Positions 43,853-52,200 of a stretch of 64,000 nt of DNA are shown here, piece by piece. This DNA comes from Flavobacteriaceae bacterium (lineage in GTDB: Bacteria; Bacteroidota; Bacteroidia; UKL13-3): NCBI GenBank assembly GCA_009693575.1, contig SHWZ01000007.1, forward strand, positions 1-64,000. The letters run 5' to 3'. Every line of letters starts with the position of its first letter. Within the stretch, counting starts at the first letter, position 1. Under the pieces are notes generated by a model. The model had not been told where the DNA came from, did not search any database, and worked only from the letters and a program-made list of their open reading frames with translations. The position numbers were made by a program, and so were the translations under genes.

Positions 43853-44728
43853 ATGATACAAAACCTATTCAGGCTGGTGCGATTTGGCAATTTGCTCATC
43901 ATTGCCCTCACCCAATATTGCTTGGCAGGTTTCCTTAGCAAAGAAAAATTAAGTGTTACCTTACTGGATAAAAACCTTGCCCTGCTTTGCCTCAGCACCA
44001 TGCTGATAGCAGCAGCTGGATATATCATCAACGATTACCTTGACGTAAAAATAGACGAAGTGAACAAGCCCGACCGAGTGTTGGTGGGCAACAGCATCAG
44101 CCGGAAGTTTGCCATCCTGCTGCATGTTTCGTTGAACTTAATTGCAATTGCTTTGGTCATCACGGTATCCAGAACCATTGCCGTCATTGAACTTGGTACA
44201 GCCTTGTTGCTTGTGAAATACTCCAGCACCTACAAACGAAAATTGCTTATCGGGAATATAATCGTGGCTCTGTTTTGTGGGCTCTCTTTGTTTGTGGTAT
44301 GGCTATGGAAACCCGAACTAAGTCTGCTACATGTGATGGCCTACACCCTGTTTGCATTTATCGCCACCCTAAGCCGCGAAATAATCAAAGACATGGAAGA
44401 CATGAAAGGCGACCGCATAGCCGATTGCCGCACATTGCCACTGGTGTTTGGCATCAAACAAACCAAGAAAATTTTGTTCATCATCTCCTCGATGTTAGTC
44501 ACCGCCTGCATCATCTATTTCTACGAATTGATGAAAAGCCAGCATATCCTTGATGCCCTCAAACCAGTGTTTACAGCCTACTTAGCTTTTGCTTTGATAC
44601 TGCCGTTTTTCTTGCTCATCTATCAAGTAAACCAAGCCAATACCACCAGCGATTTTGCCCGCCTCAGCCGCCTCAACAAACTAATTATGCTAAGTGGCAT
44701 CCTGACTTTGGTGTTTTTTGGGGAGTAA
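43853..44728 (+). CDS. UbiA-family prenyltransferase (geranylgeranylglycerol-phosphate synthase-like)
   Basis: A 291-residue protein with eight to nine membrane helices. The first aspartate motif is NDYLDVKIDEVNKPDR and the second is DMEDMKGDRIADCRTLP, both binding prenyl diphosphate through Mg2+. The order and sequence are like Bacteroidota enzymes annotated as geranylgeranylglycerol-phosphate geranylgeranyltransferase, but quinone, haem or other prenyl acceptors are possible. It starts 3 nt after the Omp85 gene and is probably cotranscribed. Confidence 0.85.
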   Translation: MIQNLFRLVRFGNLLIIALTQYCLAGFLSKEKLSVTLLDKNLALLCLSTMLIAAAGYIINDYLDVKIDEVNKPDRVLVGNSISRKFAILLHVSLNLIAIALVITVSRTIAVIELGTALLLVKYSSTYKRKLLIGNIIVALFCGLSLFVVWLWKPELSLLHVMAYTLFAFIATLSREIIKDMEDMKGDRIADCRTLPLVFGIKQTKKILFIISSMLVTACIIYFYELMKSQHILDALKPVFTAYLAFALILPFFLLIYQVNQANTTSDFARLSRLNKLIMLSGILTLVFFGE

Positions 44729-44755
44729 ACACATATATACATTATTACATACCCC

Positions 44756-45250
44756 ATGAACCCCTACATCGAAATCATTCTGCGAACGATTACTGTATAT
44801 GTAGCCATTGTGCTAGGCATACGGTTGTTTGGCAAAAAAGAGAAACGCCAACTGTCCATTACTGATTAGGTTTTTTTACTCCTTATTAGCAATGCGGTGC
44901 AAAATGCAATGGTGGGAGCTGGGGCTTCGCTCGTAGGTGGATTAATTGCGGCTACAACCTTGTTTGTAGCCAACTTTGTTTTTAAGAATCTCCTTTTCAA
45001 AAGCAAGAAATTTTCACAGTTGATGCAGGGTGAGCCGATGGTATTGGTGTATAAAGGTGCAGTGCGGCATCAAAATTTGGAAAGCGAGCGGATAACAATG
45101 CAGGAATTGGAAGCCGTAATACGCGAACACGGACTGTCTGAGACTAAAAAAGTAGAACTTGCCGTACTAGAGATTGATGGCAAGTTCAGTGTGGTTGCTA
45201 CGGATGAGCATAAACTAAAATCATATAAAAGGGAGGGAGGAGGTTCTTAG
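44756..45250 (+). pseudogene. DUF421 (YetF-like) membrane protein interrupted by one in-frame TAG
   Basis: From the ATG at 44756 the frame encodes two N-terminal helices (IILRTITVYVAIVLGIRLFGKKEKRQLSITD) and then stops at TAG (44867-44869). It resumes in the same frame with VFLLLISNAVQNAMVGAGASLVGGLIAATTLF and the DUF421 cytoplasmic domain (GEPMVLVYKGAV ... VELAVLEIDGKFSVV). In the family the motif reads TDLVFLLLISNAVQNAMVG, so TAG stands where Leu (TTG) is expected. The track shows only the part after the stop. The total would be 164 codons. Downstream it meets dnaX at a convergent hairpin. Confidence 0.88.
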
Positions 45251-45254
45251 TTAA

Positions 45255-45274
45255 AGGTTTTACAACTAAAACCT
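45255..45274. terminator. Hairpin between convergent DUF421 and dnaX genes
   Basis: AGGTTTTA-CAAC-TAAAACCT is a perfect 8-bp stem with a 4-nt loop in the 50-nt gap. There is no long T tract. Confidence 0.45.
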
Positions 45275-45300
45275 AAGGCCAATTAACTAATAACATTTTA

Positions 45301-47007
45301 CTATTCTGGCCTTATTTCCAATTCTTTGGCAAAGTTGCGAAGGGTTGGATAATCCTCAATCATCTTCTTGAATTTTTCCTCGGGGGTAAAGTAGGCGGGC
45401 TTGCCTTCTTTAGGCTCTATCACTACTATTTTCAATTCGGGGCGTATGCCTGTTTCTTTCAGAATGTGTGACATGAAAGCCATACGTTCATCTTCCATTA
45501 GTCCTACGTTATGGCCACCTTCCATCTCCACTATCAACTGACCATCAGTGTCTACTATAAAGTTAAAATTATCAATCACCGTATACAGCATTTTCTTATG
45601 CGAAGCCTGCAATTTTTCCTTGAATGAAACGAGCACTGAGGGCAACATTTCTACTGAAAGAATTTTATTTTCTGTGCTTTCTTCCGAATCGCTTTCGTAT
45701 TTTTTCGAGCTCAATTCCTGCTGCTTTTGTCGTTCTTGCTTCAGTATATCTTCATGCGAGAATCTAAGATTAATCTTATTTTTCTCTAGCTTGGGTAGTG
45801 GCACCGATTTATCGTAGCTCACTTCCGGTTCAGCTATTTTCACAGCATTATTCCCACCTTTGAACGCAACCGATGCCCGCTGTGGGACCACTTCAATTGG
45901 CCTCATTTCCATTACCTGTTTTATATGGCAAAGTTTTATCAAGGCCATCTCTACATGGAGGCGTTGGTTACGGGCTTCCTTGTATCGAACATCGGCATCG
46001 TTCACTATATTCATGGCATTCAGTAAAAAGGCTACACCCATCGACTGGGCTTGCTCTTGTGTCAGCTTGGCGATGCTTCCCGCAAGTTCAAGCAAGTGTA
46101 GTGTTTCTGGTCTTTGAGCAACCAACAGATTCCTGAGATGCTCCCCAAATCCAGCCAAAAACACATGCCCATCAAAGCCATTTTTGTATATTTCATCATA
46201 CGTATTCAAGGCAGTCGTCACTTCCTGCCCCGTTACCGCATCCGTTATCCTGAAATAATATTCGTGGTCAAGCACGTTTAGGTTTTCCGCTACCGATTTG
46301 TAGGTAATGTTGTTGCCTGAGAAACTCACCATCTGGTCGAGCATGGTGAGAGCATCACGCAAGGCACCATCTGCACGACGGCTTATCAGGTGCAAGGCTT
46401 CTTCTTCGGCGGTTATATTTTCTTTGGTGCAAATGCCTTGCAGATGCTTCACACTATCCTCAATTTTGATGCGGTTGAAACTGAACACTTGACAGCGGCT
46501 AAGGATGGTGGGCAAAATCTTATGCCGCTCAGTGGTAGCCAATATAAAAATGGCATACGATGGTGGTTCTTCCAATGTTTTGAGGAAGGCATTGAAGGCT
46601 GCTGCCGACAACATGTGTACCTCATCAATAATATACACTTTGTACTTGGAACCTTGCGGGGGGTAACGCACCTGCTCCACCAGACTGCGTATGTCGTCTA
46701 CCGAATTGTTGCTAGCGGCATCCAACTCATAGATATTGAATGACTGCGACTGATTGAAACTGCGGCAGCTATCGCATTCATTGCAGGGCTCAGCATCACT
46801 GCTTGGGTTCAGGCAGTTGATGGCCTTGGCCAAAATGCGTGCACAGGTAGTTTTGCCTACACCACGTGGCCCACAAAAAAGAAATGCCTGAGCTAGGTGT
46901 TCGCCCTTGATGGCATTCTTAAGGGTGGACGTGATATGCTCCTGCCCGATTACAGTGTCAAAGGTTCCCGGCCTGTATTTACGCGATGATACTACGAATT
47001 GTGACAT
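45301..47007 (-). CDS. dnaX: DNA polymerase III gamma/tau subunit
   Basis: This is the clamp-loader ATPase. The Walker A motif is FCGPRGVGKTTCARILAKAI, followed by a zinc site (CLN ... CNECDSC), the Walker B/DExx region YIIDEVHMLSAAAFNAFLKTLEEPP, sensor 1 ILATTERHKILPTILSRCQVF and an arginine-finger SRC. The C-terminal third is charged and variable, with a small domain at the end (LKIVVIEPKEGKPAYFTPEEKFKKMIEDYPTLRNF). It has 568 residues. I see no clear slippery A-run that would produce a gamma form. Confidence 0.96.
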   Translation of the reverse strand: MSQFVVSSRKYRPGTFDTVIGQEHITSTLKNAIKGEHLAQAFLFCGPRGVGKTTCARILAKAINCLNPSSDAEPCNECDSCRSFNQSQSFNIYELDAASNNSVDDIRSLVEQVRYPPQGSKYKVYIIDEVHMLSAAAFNAFLKTLEEPPSYAIFILATTERHKILPTILSRCQVFSFNRIKIEDSVKHLQGICTKENITAEEEALHLISRRADGALRDALTMLDQMVSFSGNNITYKSVAENLNVLDHEYYFRITDAVTGQEVTTALNTYDEIYKNGFDGHVFLAGFGEHLRNLLVAQRPETLHLLELAGSIAKLTQEQAQSMGVAFLLNAMNIVNDADVRYKEARNQRLHVEMALIKLCHIKQVMEMRPIEVVPQRASVAFKGGNNAVKIAEPEVSYDKSVPLPKLEKNKINLRFSHEDILKQERQKQQELSSKKYESDSEESTENKILSVEMLPSVLVSFKEKLQASHKKMLYTVIDNFNFIVDTDGQLIVEMEGGHNVGLMEDERMAFMSHILKETGIRPELKIVVIEPKEGKPAYFTPEEKFKKMIEDYPTLRNFAKELEIRPE

Positions 47008-47188
47008 GATTATTTACCCTAAAACTAAGGTTTGCGAAATAAGGTGACAACGGCTTTTGTTTATGCACAAATTTTAAGGAAAATGGCCACAAAGAAATGA
47101 GCCATTATGTTTATCCGGAAAGCATCACTCCCCCGGCTTTAACAGCTTGAACAAAAATGGTTTTTTGAAATCAATCCACCAAAACTCC

Positions 47189-47196
47189 TACATTTG
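47189..47196 (+). promoter_or_regulatory. Predicted -7 box of the rluA-type gene
   Basis: TACATTTG matches TAnnTTTG and ends 4 nt before the ATG at 47201, the tightest case in this window. Confidence 0.55.
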
Positions 47197-47200
47197 CCTC

Positions 47201-48097
47201 ATGGAAAGTATCGTAACCGCTCCCAGCCAAAAACCGATTTCGGTAAGCAAATTCTTAACTGGCAGACTTTATGGCCTTGGCAGCGACAGCGTTATGACCA
47301 AGTTGCAGAAAGGCGAAATACTGCTGAATGGGCAGGTGGCCAAAGCATCGGATTTGGTGCAAGGCCACGACATTATCAGCATTGAAACCGATAACCGACC
47401 CAACATTGTGGCGGAGGATATTCCACTACACATCGTATTTGAGAACGAAAACGTGCTGGTGCTGAACAAACCCGCTGGCATGGCCATGCACAAAGGGCTT
47501 GGCGTTTATAACGGAACACTGCTAAATGCTCTGGCGGGATATTATGAAAAGTCGGGGCAGACCAGCAACGTGCCCAACGGCCTAGCTCACCGTTTGGACA
47601 AAAATACTTCGGGCTTGGTGGTGGTAGGCAAATCGGCGGAAGCAAGAAACCTACTTTCATTGCAGTTTGCCGATAAATCTGCCAAACGGATATACACAGG
47701 CTATGTGTGGAACAACCCCGGCAACAGCACCCTCGACCTACCCATTGGCCGCGACCCCAAGAACGAAACCATTATAAAGGTGTTGGAGGAAGGCGGCAAA
47801 GAAGCGGTGACGCATTTCCGCACACTGCACAGCAATGCCCTGTGGAGCAAAATGGAATGGGAACTGGAAACTGGCCGTACCCATCAGATACGTGTACACA
47901 TGCACCACTTGGTGTGCCCCATCCTAGCCGACGAACGTTACACCATTGAGCTTTCGGAGGAGCAGGCTCATTTGGAAAGGATATTGAAAGAAAACTACAA
48001 AGGCCACTTTCTGCACGCCACCAAACTTAGCTTCATTGAGCCAATCACCAAAGAGGAATTGAGCTTTGAATGTGCTGAGCCATTTAGGGTTGCGTAA
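47201..48097 (+). CDS. RluA family pseudouridine synthase
   Basis: From the ATG at 47201 (298 residues) the protein has an S4-like N-terminal domain (VSKFLTGRLYGLGSDSVMTKLQKGEILLNG). The catalytic core follows, with NVLVLNKPAGMAMHKG and the active-site aspartate motif GLAHRLDKNTSGLVVVGKS, then the late GRTHQIRVHMHHL. Family members modify 23S rRNA or tRNA uridines; the target here is unknown. The 18 upstream residues of the longer ORF overlap the promoter box and are not used. Confidence 0.94.
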   Translation: MESIVTAPSQKPISVSKFLTGRLYGLGSDSVMTKLQKGEILLNGQVAKASDLVQGHDIISIETDNRPNIVAEDIPLHIVFENENVLVLNKPAGMAMHKGLGVYNGTLLNALAGYYEKSGQTSNVPNGLAHRLDKNTSGLVVVGKSAEARNLLSLQFADKSAKRIYTGYVWNNPGNSTLDLPIGRDPKNETIIKVLEEGGKEAVTHFRTLHSNALWSKMEWELETGRTHQIRVHMHHLVCPILADERYTIELSEEQAHLERILKENYKGHFLHATKLSFIEPITKEELSFECAEPFRVA

Positions 48098-48340
48098 TCA
48101 ATCTACTAACCAATAATGCCTATACACAAATGTAGCCAAAGCTCTGCCAAAAGGATCGGTGCAGGTTTTGTTTGCTAACATACACTTCCAATGACCCCAC
48201 ATTCAATTGGGGATCAGCAAAAATTGAGGTGATAACGAAACAGATTGACGGTATTTTCTTCATTGAGTTAGGTAATTAGAACGGTAAATGTAACAAGACC
48301 TATCTGAATTACAATCCCAAATAATCCTCCTTCAAGCCCC

Positions 48341-48348
48341 TACCTTTG
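48341..48348 (+). promoter_or_regulatory. Predicted -7 box of glyS
   Basis: TACCTTTG, 11 nt before the glyS ATG. The upstream gap 48098-48340 contains only a TGACCCC/GGGGaTCA inverted repeat around 48215. Confidence 0.55.
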
Positions 48349-48359
48349 TTGCCAAGAAT

Positions 48360-49820
48360 ATGAGCGAAGAAATTTTCAAAAAAGTGGTATCGCACAGCAA
48401 GGAATATGGCTTTGTATTTCCGAGTAGCGAGATTTATGACGGACTTGGTGCAATATATGATTATGGTCAAAACGGGGTTGAGCTGAAGAACAATATTCGC
48501 CAGTATTGGTGGAAAAGCATGGTGAATCTGCATGATAATATTGTCGGGTTGGATTCTGCCATTTTCATGCATCCTAAGGTTTGGAAAGCGAGTGGCCATG
48601 TGGATGGTTTCAGCGATCCTATGATTGATAACAAGGACAGCAAGAAACGCTACCGTGCAGATAACCTTCTGGAAGAACGCATTGCAAAATATGAAAAAGA
48701 CGGCAAGACTAACAAAGCCGAAGAACTGCAAGCGGCTATGGATAAAGCTATCCTCGACAACGACTTACCAGCATTAAAAGCACTTATCGAACAGCATGAA
48801 ATAGCATGCCCCGTCAGTGGCACACGCACCTGGACGGATGTGAGGCAGTTCAACCTGATGTATAAAACACAGATGGGGGCTTTGGCCGAAGATGCCGAAG
48901 ATGTATATCTACGCCCCGAAACTGCTCAGGGCATTTTTGTCAATTTTTTAAATGTGCAAAAGACAGGAAGGATGAAAATTCCTTTTGGCATAGCCCAGAC
49001 AGGAAAAGCATTTCGCAACGAAGTGGTGGCCAGAGGATTTATAATGCGGATGCGTGAGTTTGAGCAAATGGAGATGCAGTTTTTTGTGCGTCCAGGTACT
49101 GAGATGGAATGGTATACCCACTGGAAAGAGCAACGCCTTAAATGGCATAATGCCCTTGGTGCAAACCCAGCCAATTACCGCTTCCACGACCATGTGAAAC
49201 TTGCACACTACGCCAATGCAGCAGTAGACATTGAATATAAATTCCCAATTGGTTTTCGGGAGGTGGAGGGTATACATAGTCGCACCGATTTCGACCTGAG
49301 CCAACACCAACAATTCAGCGGCAAAAAACTGCAATACTTCGACCCGGAAGTAAACCAGAATTATATTCCTTATGTGGTTGAAACTAGCATCGGGCTTGAC
49401 CGTATGTTCTTGCTCACCATGTGCGAATCTTTCAAAGAAGAGCAGGTACAAAACGGAGAACAAACAGAAACCCGTACCGTGCTGAACCTACCACCAGCCT
49501 TGGCTCCAGTGAAGTTGGCTGTATTTCCATTGGTAAAAAAAGATGGACTTCCCGAAATGGCCCGCACCATCATATCCGATTTGAAATACGAGATCAATTG
49601 CCAATATGAAGAGAAAGACAGCATTGGCAAACGCTACCGCCGCCACGATGCCATAGGCACACCCTTTTGTATAACAATTGATTACGAATCTTTGCAAGAC
49701 GAAAGTGTAACTATCCGTCACCGCGATACTATGACTCAAGAGCGAGTAAAAATAGCAGCACTAAAAGACCTAATTCTGCCCAAGGTGAGTATGACTGAGT
49801 TGTTGAAAAAATTGGGGTGA
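48360..49820 (+). CDS. glyS: Glycyl-tRNA synthetase (single-chain class II type)
   Basis: This 486-residue homodimeric GlyRS charges tRNA-Gly. Family features are EYGFVFPSSEIYDGLGAIYDYGQNGVELKNNI at the N-terminus, the glycine-binding region YLRPETAQGIFVNF, motif 2 FRNEVVARGFIMRMREFEQMEMQFF, motif 3 ETSIGLDRMFLL and the C-terminal anticodon domain (YRRHDAIGTPFCITIDYESL). It is the archaeal/eukaryotic-like form found in many Bacteroidota, not the alpha2beta2 form. Confidence 0.97.
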   Translation: MSEEIFKKVVSHSKEYGFVFPSSEIYDGLGAIYDYGQNGVELKNNIRQYWWKSMVNLHDNIVGLDSAIFMHPKVWKASGHVDGFSDPMIDNKDSKKRYRADNLLEERIAKYEKDGKTNKAEELQAAMDKAILDNDLPALKALIEQHEIACPVSGTRTWTDVRQFNLMYKTQMGALAEDAEDVYLRPETAQGIFVNFLNVQKTGRMKIPFGIAQTGKAFRNEVVARGFIMRMREFEQMEMQFFVRPGTEMEWYTHWKEQRLKWHNALGANPANYRFHDHVKLAHYANAAVDIEYKFPIGFREVEGIHSRTDFDLSQHQQFSGKKLQYFDPEVNQNYIPYVVETSIGLDRMFLLTMCESFKEEQVQNGEQTETRTVLNLPPALAPVKLAVFPLVKKDGLPEMARTIISDLKYEINCQYEEKDSIGKRYRRHDAIGTPFCITIDYESLQDESVTIRHRDTMTQERVKIAALKDLILPKVSMTELLKKLG

Positions 49821-49830
49821 ACTTAAAAGT

Positions 49831-52200
49831 ATGAAATATATATATATTTTACTTTGGTTCTCTTATCCAAGCATCTTGCTTTCCCAATCTTTTGACACGC
49901 GAACAGACAGTGTGGATGTGAGCATGTATACCTTAAAAATGGATATGCGAAAGGTAGTCGCTAAGCAACTGATAGGCGATTGCATCATTAAATTTTCCAT
50001 CAAGCAATTTCAGGTGGATACCCTGCGGCTTGACTTGTTAGGCTTGACTGTGGACAGCATTGTAAACCACAAAAGCCAAACGGCTTTGCCATTCAGATAC
50101 ACTAGTAAGAACATATACATTTCTTTAGATAATTCGTTTCAATCGAATACTTTCAACAACCAAATAAGAATATATTACCACGGCACACCGGGTATGGATG
50201 CAAGTACCTGGGGCGGTTTTTATTTTGTGCCACCCTACGCATGGAATCTGGGTGTAGGTTTTGCCGCAGACCCGCATTGCTATGGCCGGGCTTGGTTTCC
50301 TTGCATGGACAATTTTACTGACAGGGCTGAGTACGATTGTGAGTATACCGTTGCGAAAGGCTTCGCTGCAACTTGTGCCGCTTGTCTGCCTACTTACCAA
50401 TTGAATGCCGACTCCTCACGCACCTATTTTTCGCAAAACACAACAGCAGAAAACTACCCAACTTACCTTGCTTCAATAGCCGTAGGACCCTACGAAATGC
50501 TGACTTGGCAGCATAGCAGCAATAATCAGCAAGTGCCTGTGGTACTCGCTGCCGAAGCCAAAGATACCAGCAATGTGAAAGCATCATTCAAAAATTTGGA
50601 TAGCTGTATTTCGGGCTATATAGAGAGTTATGGCCCTTACCGTTTCAACAAGGTTGGATATAGTTTGGTGCCGTTCAATAGCGGAGCAATGGAGCATGTT
50701 GGAAATATAGCATACCCCCGCTACGCTGCTGATGGAACATTGGCCTACGAACACCTATATGCCCACGAACTTTCGCACCAATGGTGGGGCGACAACACTA
50801 CCTGCCGCACCCCCGAAGACATGTGGCTGAACGAAGGCTGGGCAAGCTATTCGGAAGCATTATTTGTTGAGAAAGTATATGGAAAGGAAGCATACAAGAA
50901 ATATGTAGCTGACAACCACTTGGATGTGTTGCATTATGCCCACATTCGCGACAGCATATACTGGCCTGTGAGTGGTGTGCCACACAAATATACTTACGGA
51001 AACACGGTGTATAAAAAGGGTTCTGATATGGTGCATACGTTGCGGGGATACATGGGTGATAATGCATTCTTCAAAGCATGTAGGCATTTTCAAGATTCAT
51101 TCAGTTTCAGTGATGTTTCAAGTGACGATTTGAAACGGACTTTCCAACTGCATACCACTGCAGATTTGACTTCCTTTTTCAAGAACTGGATATACAGTCC
51201 GGGATTCCCTCATTACGAAGTTTACCTTAAAGGTGTCACAAAATCAGGAAATACCTGGAGTGCATTTTGTAAACTGGAAAGAAAGGGTATGGGTGGTTCA
51301 CCTATCCACAAGGATCAATTGCTTCACTACACATTAATTGGTGAAAATTTTGAAGAATTTGATGTAATCCAAAAAAATAATTTTGACCAAGATTCGTTTT
51401 TTGTTTTTTCTGTTCCTTTTAAGCCAGTCTATGTTTTGTTTGACAAGGAGGAAAACTGGAGTGATGCAATTTCAGATGATATACTTTTTGTAAAAGCCGA
51501 CAGCACATATAATTTGAAACATGGTTTAATGACAATATATTCACCTTTTTTCAATGATTCAGCTTTTCTTTTGGTGCAGCACCACTGGATAGCTCCTGGA
51601 GGAAATCCGCCTGCTGGCACCTTGCTTTCTCCTAACCGTTACTGGACAGTTGGAGGTGTGTGGCCTATTGGTTTTGAATTTTCTGCAAGTTTAAATTACA
51701 ATGGCCAACGGAACATGAGCGGTGGTTATTTGGATGATAAAATGCCATTCAAAGCGGAAGATAGTTTGCTGCTTTTTTACCGTTTAAACCCAAGTAAGCC
51801 TTGGGAATTATGTACTGATTATACCAAAACCATGGGCAGTAAGGCAGATAAAAAAGGCATCATGGATATCATCAAACTAAAACAAGGAGATTATGTGCTT
51901 GGCATTGGAAATCCTAAATTGGCGATTAATAAACTTGAACCAATTGACGAGAAAGGAATCCTTGAATTGATACCGAACCCAAGCAATGGTCAAGCAACAG
52001 GTCGACTTTCTGCTCCTTTGACCGAAGATGCCTTTGTTCGAGTTTTTGACAGCAGCGGCAAAGAAATTTTAGTAAAGAATCTACCCAAAAATACGAGGGA
52101 AATGAGCCTTCAAATAGGAACTTTAGGTGTATATTTAGTTTCAATTCATACTAAAACCGGGCGGCAGGTTGCCACCGGGAAACTCATCATCGGGCAATAG
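49831..52200 (+). CDS. Secreted M1 family aminopeptidase with T9SS type A tail
   Basis: The 789-residue protein has a signal peptide (MKYIYILLWFSYPSILLSQ) and an N-terminal beta domain. The gluzincin site is His312-Glu-Leu-Ser-His316 with Glu335 (NEGWASYSEALF), the HExxH-x18-E spacing of M1, and GAMEHVGNIAYPR is the exopeptidase-type motif. The C-terminus is a type A sorting domain (LIPNPSNGQATGRL ... GTLGVYLVSIHTKTG). The last 60 bp overlap the 3' end of nnrED on the opposite strand. Confidence 0.94.
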   Translation: MKYIYILLWFSYPSILLSQSFDTRTDSVDVSMYTLKMDMRKVVAKQLIGDCIIKFSIKQFQVDTLRLDLLGLTVDSIVNHKSQTALPFRYTSKNIYISLDNSFQSNTFNNQIRIYYHGTPGMDASTWGGFYFVPPYAWNLGVGFAADPHCYGRAWFPCMDNFTDRAEYDCEYTVAKGFAATCAACLPTYQLNADSSRTYFSQNTTAENYPTYLASIAVGPYEMLTWQHSSNNQQVPVVLAAEAKDTSNVKASFKNLDSCISGYIESYGPYRFNKVGYSLVPFNSGAMEHVGNIAYPRYAADGTLAYEHLYAHELSHQWWGDNTTCRTPEDMWLNEGWASYSEALFVEKVYGKEAYKKYVADNHLDVLHYAHIRDSIYWPVSGVPHKYTYGNTVYKKGSDMVHTLRGYMGDNAFFKACRHFQDSFSFSDVSSDDLKRTFQLHTTADLTSFFKNWIYSPGFPHYEVYLKGVTKSGNTWSAFCKLERKGMGGSPIHKDQLLHYTLIGENFEEFDVIQKNNFDQDSFFVFSVPFKPVYVLFDKEENWSDAISDDILFVKADSTYNLKHGLMTIYSPFFNDSAFLLVQHHWIAPGGNPPAGTLLSPNRYWTVGGVWPIGFEFSASLNYNGQRNMSGGYLDDKMPFKAEDSLLLFYRLNPSKPWELCTDYTKTMGSKADKKGIMDIIKLKQGDYVLGIGNPKLAINKLEPIDEKGILELIPNPSNGQATGRLSAPLTEDAFVRVFDSSGKEILVKNLPKNTREMSLQIGTLGVYLVSIHTKTGRQVATGKLIIGQ

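Noticed and set aside
755-44869. Stop-codon reassignment in this organism
   Set aside because: TAG, TGA and TAA all occur as interruptions, and each also ends intact housekeeping genes in the window.
48212-48242. TGACCCC/GGGGATCA inverted repeat upstream of glyS as a T-box or riboswitch
   Set aside because: No T-box sequence, no known riboswitch core, and the predicted transcript start lies downstream of it.
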